28,798 nucleotides of DNA. Origin: DASSWB01 sp035705495 (GTDB lineage: Bacteria > Bacteroidota > Bacteroidia > Flavobacteriales > Flavobacteriaceae). The translations under genes and the position numbers were made by a program. The notes under the pieces are model-generated. The model saw only the letters and a list, made by a program, of their open reading frames with translations. It made no database searches and was not told where the DNA came from. Below, piece after piece: positions 16,564 through 23,200 of the stretch. Positions within the stretch are counted from its first letter, which is position 1. Each line of letters starts with the position of its first letter. Where the stretch lies: the NCBI GenBank assembly GCA_035705495.1, contig DASSWB010000095.1, positions 1-28,798 of the forward strand, read 5' to 3'.

Positions 16564-17697
16564 ATGAAATTTTCTTTTATCTTATTCCTAATACTACCTT
16601 TTCTGGGGATGTCTCAAAACCTCGTTTTGAACCCGAGTTTTGAAATATCGACCAAGAATTGCGCTGAAGCCATTGGTGATTTGGAAAGACATGCGTTGAA
16701 TTGGTCAACGCCGTCTTTGGGATCTTCAGATATTTTCAACCCATGTAGTTCTGGTAGAACTGATGTGCCATACAACTTCGTTGGACATCAAATCGCACAG
16801 TTTGGGGAGAAATATGCTGGTGGATATTTTTTTCATGCCGAAAGGAATTATAGGGAATATTTTCAGGGTAAATTTTCTTCTAGTTTGGAAAAAGGCAAAA
16901 AATACAGGGTTTCTTTTTATATCAGCCTTGGGGAGATTTCTGATTTTGCCATTAAGAATATCGGTTTTTTGATTTCTGAAAAAGGAATCCGTATTAAAAC
17001 AACAAAAGAACTGACATCTGGCAAATTAATAAATTCCGGTGTTGAAAATTTTTCCCTTTTTTCGGTAGAATCGGACGGTTTTTATGATAATAAAAATGAT
17101 TGGGTTTTGGTAACAAAAGATATTGTTGCAAAAGGAAATGAAAACTTTATCAGTATCGGGAATTTCCAGCCAAAAAGAAGTGTTCAGACAAAAATGATTT
17201 CCTCCGACAAAGGGAGCAACAAAGCCTACTATTTTTTGGATATGGTAAGTGTTGAACCACTTGAGACTGAGCCGAAACCCATTGCTGGGTATCCTCCGGC
17301 ACCGGAATTGATTTCTGATCCTACAGTCATGGAATTCAATAAAACCTATATTTTTGATAATATCATGTTTGATTTTGATAGTATTGAATTGGAGCAGCCC
17401 GCAAAAGATCAAATTTTATCGATATATGAATTTTTACGTGACAATCCGAATATTCATCTTTTTATTGCCGGTCATACCGATAATGTCGGCTCCAGTTCAT
17501 TTAACCAACGGCTTTCGGAGAATAGATCAAAAGCAGTTGCCCAGTATTTAGAAGAATTGGGGCTGGAAAAAATTAGGTTAAACCTAGCCGCATTCGGATT
17601 CACCGCTCCCGTCACGAGCAATGAAACAGACCAAGGCAGAAGCTTAAACCGCCGAGTAGAGTTCAGGATTACTAAAGGAGCACCTACTAGTGAGTAA
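16564..17697 (+). CDS. OmpA-family peptidoglycan-binding outer-membrane/periplasmic protein with novel N-terminal domain
   Basis: 377 residues. A signal peptide ends at GMSQ (about 15-18). Residues 19-230 form a beta-rich domain that begins NLVLNPSFE, a start seen in secreted carbohydrate-binding-like galactose-binding folds; it includes HAERNYREYFQGKF and YRVSFYISLGE. A proline-rich hinge follows (EPKPIAGYPPAPEL). Residues 262-370 form an OmpA C-terminal domain: MFDFDSIEL, IAGHTDNVGSSSFNQRLSENRSK and GRSLNRRVEFRI hold the Asp and Arg residues that bind meso-diaminopimelate in peptidoglycan. It therefore probably tethers an outer-membrane or surface function to the cell wall. No membrane barrel is visible. 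Single gene with its own candidate promoter. The ligand of the N-terminal domain is unknown. Confidence 0.85.
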   Translation: MKFSFILFLILPFLGMSQNLVLNPSFEISTKNCAEAIGDLERHALNWSTPSLGSSDIFNPCSSGRTDVPYNFVGHQIAQFGEKYAGGYFFHAERNYREYFQGKFSSSLEKGKKYRVSFYISLGEISDFAIKNIGFLISEKGIRIKTTKELTSGKLINSGVENFSLFSVESDGFYDNKNDWVLVTKDIVAKGNENFISIGNFQPKRSVQTKMISSDKGSNKAYYFLDMVSVEPLETEPKPIAGYPPAPELISDPTVMEFNKTYIFDNIMFDFDSIELEQPAKDQILSIYEFLRDNPNIHLFIAGHTDNVGSSSFNQRLSENRSKAVAQYLEELGLEKIRLNLAAFGFTAPVTSNETDQGRSLNRRVEFRITKGAPTSE

Positions 17698-17768
17698 CCA
17701 ATAAATAATTCTTATAAAGTTTTGTTCTCTCATCTTTCAATGAACTGTTTTTCTTTTCCTGAAAGCCT

Positions 17769-17776
17769 TATCTTTG
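17769..17776 (+). promoter_or_regulatory. Candidate -7 promoter element of the cyclophilin-FKBP gene
   Basis: TATCTTTG matches the Bacteroidota -7 consensus TAnnTTTG exactly and lies 23 bases before the ATG at 17800. The -33 element is weak: only CTG at 17745-17747, 21 bases upstream. Confidence 0.5.
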
Positions 17777-17799
17777 TTTTTTAATTTAAAAAAATTGAT

Positions 17800-18732
17800 A
17801 TGAAAGAGGGATTATACGCCAGAATGCAAACTACGCGTGGCGAAATACTGATAAATTTAGAATTTGAAAAAACTCCCGGAACCGTCGGAAATTTCGTGGG
17901 ATTGGCGGAAGGTAATTTGGAAAACAAAGCAATTCCACAAGGCAAACCTTATTACGACGGATTGAAATTTCACAGGGTCATTCCGGAATTTATGATTCAA
18001 GGAGGAGATCCGCAAGGAACAGGTGTTGGAGGACCCGGATATAATTTTGACGATGAAATTCACCCAAATTTAAAACATGATCGCGGCGGAATTTTATCGA
18101 TGGCAAACGCAGGTCCGGGAACAAACGGAAGTCAGTTTTTTATCACACATGTCGCAACACCATGGTTGGATGGAAAACACACCGTATTTGGAAATGTAGT
18201 TGAAGGTCAGGATATTGTTGATGCAATTCAGCAAGGAGATAAAATTGAAAAAGTAGAAATTATAAGAGAAGGTGAAGCTGCAAATAATTTCAATGCTGTG
18301 GAAGCTTTTAGAAGTTTCACAGGAGCAAAAGCAGAAAGAGAAGCGGCTGCAAGAAAGCAGCAGGACGAGCTTATTGGCAATATGACTGAAGGATTCTCTA
18401 AAACCGAAAGCGGATTGCGTTATAAAATTGAAAATAAAGGAGAAGGAACAAAAGCAGAAAAAGGAAAAACCGTCGCTGTTCATTACAAAGGAATGTTGAT
18501 GGACGGAACGGTGTTCGATTCTTCATATAAAAGAAACGAACCTATAGAATTTCCTTTGGGAAAAGGCCACGTAATTTCAGGTTGGGACGAAGGAATTGCA
18601 TTGTTAAAAGAAGGAGGTTCTGCAAGATTGGTCATTCCACCACATTTGGCTTACGGAGAAAGAGGCGCCGGCGGCGTAATTCCTCCCAACGCGACTTTAG
18701 CTTTTGATGTTGAATTGGTGAAGGTGAAATAG
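17800..18732 (+). CDS. Dual peptidyl-prolyl isomerase: cyclophilin domain fused to FKBP domain
   Basis: 310-residue protein with two unrelated prolyl cis-trans isomerase folds. Residues 1-157 are a cyclophilin with FHRVIPEFMIQGGDP (57-71, catalytic Arg59), SQFFIT (111-116) and the cyclosporin-site Trp-type segment WLDGKHTVFG (122-131). A charged, Ala/Lys/Glu-rich linker (about 160-205) is probably helical. Residues 205-310 are an FKBP domain with VAVHYKGMLMDGTVFDSS, FPLGKGHVISGWDEG and AYGERGAGGVIPPNATL. There is no signal peptide, so it should act in the cytoplasm as a folding catalyst. This order (cyclophilin first) corresponds to the bacterial dual immunophilins known from Flavobacteria. 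All expected active-site residues are present in both halves. It is convergent with the thioredoxin-like gene. Confidence 0.94.
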   Translation: MKEGLYARMQTTRGEILINLEFEKTPGTVGNFVGLAEGNLENKAIPQGKPYYDGLKFHRVIPEFMIQGGDPQGTGVGGPGYNFDDEIHPNLKHDRGGILSMANAGPGTNGSQFFITHVATPWLDGKHTVFGNVVEGQDIVDAIQQGDKIEKVEIIREGEAANNFNAVEAFRSFTGAKAEREAAARKQQDELIGNMTEGFSKTESGLRYKIENKGEGTKAEKGKTVAVHYKGMLMDGTVFDSSYKRNEPIEFPLGKGHVISGWDEGIALLKEGGSARLVIPPHLAYGERGAGGVIPPNATLAFDVELVKVK

Positions 18733-18743
18733 GCCCCACCCAA

Positions 18744-18760
18744 CCTCCCCCAAGGGGAGG
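18744..18760. repeat. C/G-rich palindrome after the isomerase gene
   Basis: Perfect hairpin CCTCCCC-CAA-GGGGAGG beginning 12 bases after the stop codon. The surrounding CCCACCCAACCTCCCC context resembles the short interspersed C/G-rich palindromes found in many Flavobacteria. Copy number elsewhere cannot be judged from this window. Confidence 0.6.
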
Positions 18761-18770
18761 AGCAAAAAAC

Positions 18771-18800
18771 AAAAAAGACCGCCTTTGGCGGTCTTTTTTT
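18771..18800. terminator. Bidirectional intrinsic terminator
   Basis: Stem GACCGCC (18777-18783), loop TTT, stem GGCGGTC (18787-18793), flanked by A6 on the left and T7 on the right, so both strands form a GC-rich hairpin followed by a U run. It ends transcription of the isomerase gene on + and the thioredoxin-like gene on -. The stop codon of the latter lies inside the T run. Confidence 0.92.
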
Positions 18801-19389
18801 ATTCGATTTTTCCCCCTTCGGGGGGAAGGGGGCTTTCTTTCCATTTAATCCCGCAACCAATACTTGGTTTTTGGGGTTCCGGTACTTTTCTGTTATTGAA
18901 AACCGCATCTAAAGCTTCTCTTAGATCACGACCATTTACAGAAAGTCCATTTCCGGGTCTGGAATTGTCTAATTGTCCGCGGTAGATCAATTTTAAATCT
19001 GTGTCGAACAAAAAGAAATCTGGCGTACAAGCCGCGTTATAATTTAGTGCCGTTTCCTGAGTTTGATCGTATAAATATGGGAAATTGAAATTATGTTTTC
19101 GGGCGAATTTCCACATTAGATCGGGATGGTCTTCTGGGTATTTTTCTATATCATTACTGCTTATAGCAACAAATCCGAAGCCTAAAACCCTGTAATCATT
19201 CGAAATTCTTACAATTTCATCAACCACATGTTTTACAAACGGACAATGGTTACAAATAAACATTACAACAGTTCCTTTTTCGCCTCTTACATTTTGTAGG
19301 GAATATAAATTTTTGGTTACAGAATCCATCAATTGGAATTCGGGTGCTCTTGTACCGAGAGGAATCATTTTTGAAGTTGTTGCAGACAT
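18799..19389 (-). CDS. Thioredoxin-like / AhpC-TSA family protein with repeat-derived C-terminus
   Basis: 196-residue redoxin-fold protein without a signal peptide, so probably cytoplasmic. The active site is C46-N-H-C49 in VMFICNHCPFVKHVVDE, a thioredoxin-type CxxC with HC in place of the usual GP. The conserved cis-Pro-like segment ACTPDFFLFD and RGQLDNSRPGN follow, matching the Bacteroidota 'thioredoxin family protein' group. The core appears to end at SIGCGIKWK; the last 11 residues (ESPLPPEGGKIE-like) are translated from a C/G-rich palindrome, and the TAA lies in the T run of the terminator. This suggests insertion of the repeat moved the stop codon. Likely a thiol-disulfide reductase or peroxidase; substrate unknown. 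Confidence 0.85.
   Translation of the reverse strand: MSATTSKMIPLGTRAPEFQLMDSVTKNLYSLQNVRGEKGTVVMFICNHCPFVKHVVDEIVRISNDYRVLGFGFVAISSNDIEKYPEDHPDLMWKFARKHNFNFPYLYDQTQETALNYNAACTPDFFLFDTDLKLIYRGQLDNSRPGNGLSVNGRDLREALDAVFNNRKVPEPQKPSIGCGIKWKESPLPPEGGKIE
18812..18832. repeat. Second C/G-rich palindrome, overlapping the 3' end of the thioredoxin-like gene
   Basis: CCCCCTT (18812-18818) pairs perfectly with AAGGGGG (18826-18832); the alternative CCCCC-TTC-GGGGG hairpin uses the same left arm. It resembles the palindrome at 18744-18760 and lies within coding sequence on the minus strand. Confidence 0.6.
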
Positions 19390-19478
19390 AAATGCTGATT
19401 TTTTTATAATCGAAAATTACGATTTTTCGCAATAATGATGAGGTTCTTCTTATTTTTATATTTTAAAAAAATAGCTAA

Positions 19479-19814
19479 ATGGAAATTACTTGGCAGGATT
19501 TTGAGAAAGTGGAAATGCGTATAGGAACAATTATGGAAGTTAATGATTTCCCTGAGGCGAAACAGCCCGCATTTCAGTTGAAAATCAATTTTGGAGAAGA
19601 GATTGGCATCAGAAAATCTTCAGCACAGATTACAAAACGCTATTCTAAAGATGAACTGATTGGGAAACAAGTTGTTGCAGTTGTAAACTTTCCGAAGAAA
19701 CAGATTGCAAACTTTATGAGTGAATGTTTGGTGCTGGGAGCTGTTGGTGGAGATAAGGATGTAATTCTTTTACGACCTGATTCCGAAGTAGAAAATGGAT
19801 TGAGGATTGTTTGA
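19479..19814 (+). CDS. csaA: CsaA-like tRNA-binding domain protein
   Basis: 111-residue single-domain protein with the OB-fold tRNA-binding domain shared by CsaA, the methionyl-tRNA synthetase C-terminus and Trbp111. Visible landmarks are DFEKVEMRIGTIMEV at the start, KSSAQITKRY in the middle, VVAVVNFPKKQIANFMSECLVLGAV, and the closing LLRPDSEVENG. The NFPxKxIAxxxSECLVLG stretch is distinctive for CsaA, described as an export-related chaperone in Bacillus; in practice a homodimeric tRNA-binding protein. Length is normal for the family. It lies 54 bases before the DUF6660 gene but is probably unrelated to the metal locus that follows. Confidence 0.9.
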   Translation: MEITWQDFEKVEMRIGTIMEVNDFPEAKQPAFQLKINFGEEIGIRKSSAQITKRYSKDELIGKQVVAVVNFPKKQIANFMSECLVLGAVGGDKDVILLRPDSEVENGLRIV

Positions 19815-19824
19815 ATTTTACAAA

Positions 19825-19872
19825 ATGAAAAAAATTGCTGGAATAAAAAAAATAATTAACTTTGTTAAGTGA
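19825..19872 (+). CDS. Possible 15-codon leader peptide overlapping the DUF6660 start
   Basis: ATG at 19825 opens MKKIAGIKKIINFVK and stops at TGA 19870-19872, overlapping the GTG start at 19869 (GTGA). This geometry permits translational coupling. It conflicts with the candidate promoter at 19835-19864, which would start transcription inside or after it. It may be a chance ORF in AT-rich DNA. Confidence 0.2.
   Translation: MKKIAGIKKIINFVK
19835..19864 (+). promoter_or_regulatory. Candidate promoter of the metal-efflux locus
   Basis: TTG at 19835-19837 and TAACTTTG at 19857-19864, a perfect TAnnTTTG, with a 19-base spacer. Predicted transcription start is about 19868-19871, essentially on the GTG start codon of the DUF6660 gene, which would make that mRNA leaderless. 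Confidence 0.55.
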
Positions 19873-20174
19873 AAATTGTCGCCGTCATATTATCTGTATT
19901 TTTTTTGTGTTTGAACTTTGTTTCTTGTTCAGACGCGGAGACTGGTTCTTCCGAAGAAAAAACACAAACTTATGGCGCTGCGGAAAATAATTCTGACACA
20001 ATAGATTTATGTTCTCCGTTTTGCCAATGCCATTGTTGCCACATCCACACAATAGATTTTAAGGTAGCTGAAATTGAAATATTCATCCCAAAAATTTCAG
20101 AAGATAACTTTTCTCATTTTGAAAAAAGAGCACAGTATTTTCAAAGCAGTATTCTGCAACCCCCTCGCATTTAA
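19869..20174 (+). CDS. DUF6660-like Cys/His-rich small exported protein
   Basis: 101 residues starting at GTG. The N-terminus MKIVAVILSVFFLCLNFVSC is a signal peptide and could also be a lipobox (FVSC). The middle holds a dense Cys/His cluster, CSPFCQCHCCHIH (about residues 48-60: five Cys and three His counting neighbours), strongly suggesting metal binding outside the cytoplasm. The C-terminus ends PPRI. I recognise the pattern as the DUF6660 family, which in Bacteroidota often precedes CzcA-type pump genes; the function is not established. It may act as a periplasmic metal sponge or donor to the pump. The stop codon lies inside the left arm of the inverted repeat that precedes the pump gene. 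Confidence 0.75.
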   Translation: MKIVAVILSVFFLCLNFVSCSDAETGSSEEKTQTYGAAENNSDTIDLCSPFCQCHCCHIHTIDFKVAEIEIFIPKISEDNFSHFEKRAQYFQSSILQPPRI

Positions 20175-20255
20175 TTCAGTTTTGGGATAATTATATCCTT
20201 TCTTCACTGACCTTGTAATTGGGTCAATTTTTTCTTTTTAAAAACTGAATTAAAT
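20169..20255. promoter_or_regulatory. Inverted repeat with 15-bp arms enclosing two hairpins, before the CzcA-TolC gene
   Basis: ATTTAATTCAGTTTT (20169-20183) is perfectly complementary to AAAACTGAATTAAAT (20241-20255). The 57-base interior holds two smaller hairpins: GGATA-ATTA-TATCC (20185-20198) and TGACC-N9-GGTCA (20208-20226). As RNA this would fold as a three-way junction ending 8 bases before the pump ATG. There is no U run after it, so it is not a plain terminator. It could control translation of the pump, be a processing site between DUF6660 and pump, or be a small mobile-element remnant; no flanking duplication is visible. Confidence 0.55.
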
Positions 20256-20263
20256 ATTTAACA

Positions 20264-23200
20264 ATGCTTAATAAAATCATTGATTTTTCAATCAATAACA
20301 AATTTATCATTGGTCTGCTCACTGTTACTTTAATTGTAGCTGGAATTTGGAGTATGTACCAAGTTCCGATTGATGCGCAACCGGATATTACCAATAATCA
20401 AGTACAGGTAATTACACAAGCACCCAATTTGGGAACGGAAGATATTGAACAATTTGTTACTTATCCCGTAGAAATAGCGATGAGTAATTTACCCAATGTA
20501 ATAGAAATTCGTTCTATTTCCAGATTCGGACTTTCGGTAGTAACCATTGTTTTTGAGGATAAAATAGGTACTTATCTTCCCCGTCAATTGGTTTCCGAGA
20601 AGTTAACCGAAGTACAAGACGAAATACCTAAAGGATTTGGAGAGCCTTTTATTGGCCCCATTTCAACAGGTTTAGGTGAAATTTATCAATATACGTTAGA
20701 AGTAGAAGATGAATATAAAGACAAATATTCACCCATTGAACTCAGAACTATTCAAGATTGGATCGTAAAAAGACAAATGGCGATGGTTCCAGGCGTTGTG
20801 GAAGTTAATGGTGTTGGCGGAAAAATTAAACAATTTGAGGTAGCTGTAGATCCAGATGAACTCAGAGCGATTGGAATTTCTATTTCTGATGTTTTTTCTG
20901 CTTTAGAAAATAACAATCAGAATACTGGTGGTGCTTATATTGAAAAAAATCATCAGGCTCATTTTATCCGTGGTGAAGGTCTAGCTAGAAATATTAACGA
21001 TATTGAAAATATTGTGGTGGAAAATTCCGGCGGGATTCCAATTACAATTCAAGATATTGCGGAAGTGAAAATAGGAAGTGCCGTGAGATATGGTGCTTTA
21101 ACTAAAAATGGGGAAGGGGAAGCTGTTGGTGGAATGATCATGATGCTGAAAGGTGCTAACTCCAATGAGGTTATTGAAAATGTAAAGGAGCGGGTTGAAC
21201 AAATTCAGAAATCTTTGCCGGAAGGGGTTTCCATCAAACCTTTTTTGGATAGGAGTGAGTTAATTTCCGATACAACGGGTACAATTACAGAAAACCTGAT
21301 GATCGGCGGGTTAATAGTAATTTTTGTACTTGTTATTTTATTGGGAAACTGGCGCGGGGGATTAATTGTTGCTTCTACTATTCCTTTGTCTTTATTATTT
21401 GCTTTTATCTTAATGAATGTTTTTGGTGTATGGGCAAATCTTATGAGTCTTGGAGCTATTGATTTTGGAATAATTGTGGATGGTGCGGTTATAATTGTAG
21501 AAAGCACGGTTTACATTCTTTACAAGCGGGTTGAAAAACGAAAGATTTCACAATCGGAAAAAGATGATATTGCATCTAGTTCGGCTAAAAAGATGATGAA
21601 TTCTGCTTTTTTTGGTCAACTGATCATCTTGATTGTATTCTTGCCAATATTAGCTTTGGAAGGTGTAGAAGGGAAAATGTTTAAACCAATGGCGCTGACT
21701 TTTATTTTTGCAATGATAGGAGCGATGCTTCTGTGCCTGACATATGTGCCAATGATTTCTTCTTTATTTCTAAAAGCACCCAAAGAAAATAAGAAATCCT
21801 GGGGTGATAAATTTGTTTTAGGATTAGAAAACAAATTTGAGCCACTTTTGAAAAAATCGCTTAGAAAATCAAAATTTGTTCTTGGTTTGGCGGTTGGTTT
21901 ATTTGTTTTTGCAATTTTTCTTTTTACAAAAATGGGAGGTGAATTCATTCCGCAGCTGGATGAAGGGGATATTGCCTTTCACATCATTCTGCAACCTGGA
22001 AGTTCACTAGAGGAAGGAATGCAAACTTCTACAAAAATCGAAACTATACTTTTGGACAAATTTCCAGAGATCAAACAAGTGGTTACACGCTTTGGGGTTT
22101 CAGATGTTCCTACGGATCCTATGCCAATGGATATAGGAGACAGTTTCATTATTTTGAAAGACAAAAGTGAATGGACTTCTGCCGAAACAAAAGACGAACT
22201 TATTGAAAAAATCAAGGAAAGTATCAGCATAATACCGGGAGTAAGCTATGAATTTACGCAACCCGTGGAAATGCGTTTCAATGAATTAATTTCCGGGGTT
22301 CGTGAAGATGTTGCCGTAAAATTATATGGTGAAGATTTAAATATTTTGGCAAGTAAAGCTCAAGAAATGGGGGAAATAATTTCCACGGTTGAAGGCGTTG
22401 CCGATATGAAAGTGGAAGCGACAACAGGTTTACCGCAGATAACAGTGGATTACAATAGAAATAAACTGGCGCAATACGGCTTAAACATTAGTAATTTGAA
22501 TGCGCTTATTCAGTCTGCTTTTGCAGGTGGAAAAGCGGGAGTAATCTTTGAAGGAGAAAGACGTTTTGATCTTGTGGTGAGGCTCAATGAGGAGAACAGA
22601 ACAAATATTGAAAACCTAAGAAATCTCTATGTGAACTTACCAAATGGTGCACAAATTCCTTTGCGGGAAGTAGCTCAAATAAGCTATGAACCCGGACCAA
22701 TGCAAATAAGCCGGGACAATACCAACAGACGGACTTATGTTGGGATCAATATTCGGGATAGAGATGTTCAATCCGTGGTAAAGGATATTCAGAATAAACT
22801 GGAAGCAGAATTGAACTTACCGCCTGGTTATTACATAAGATATGGTGGTGCTTTCGAAAATTTTGAACGTGCCAATAATAGGCTTAAAATCGTTGTCCCC
22901 ATTGCTTTACTGCTTATTTTTATCCTTATCTATTTCGCGCTCAAATCATTTAAACAAACTACAATGATTTATGTTGCCATTCCGTTGGCTGCCATTGGTG
23001 GGATTTTTGCGCTGTGGCTACGGGATATGCCTTTTAGTATTTCGGCAGGGGTTGGTTTTATCGTTCTTTTTGGGGTTGCCGTTTTAAATGGTTTAGTGCT
23101 TGTAAGTGGATTCAATGAATTAAAAGAAGAAGGAGTTACAAATTTAACCCAACGAATTACTCAGGGAACGAGAAGAAGAATAAGACCTATTCTTTTGACA

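Noticed and set aside
18632..18908. Two minus-strand open frames of 70 and 85 codons across the terminator region
   Set aside because: They translate the C/G-rich palindromes and the terminator hairpin and overlap the ends of two firm genes; low-complexity Pro/Lys-rich products with no family resemblance.
19401..19425. Weak hairpin CGAAAA/TTTTCG between the thioredoxin-like and csaA genes
   Set aside because: Only 6 bp, AT-rich, no adjacent T run; expected by chance in this composition.
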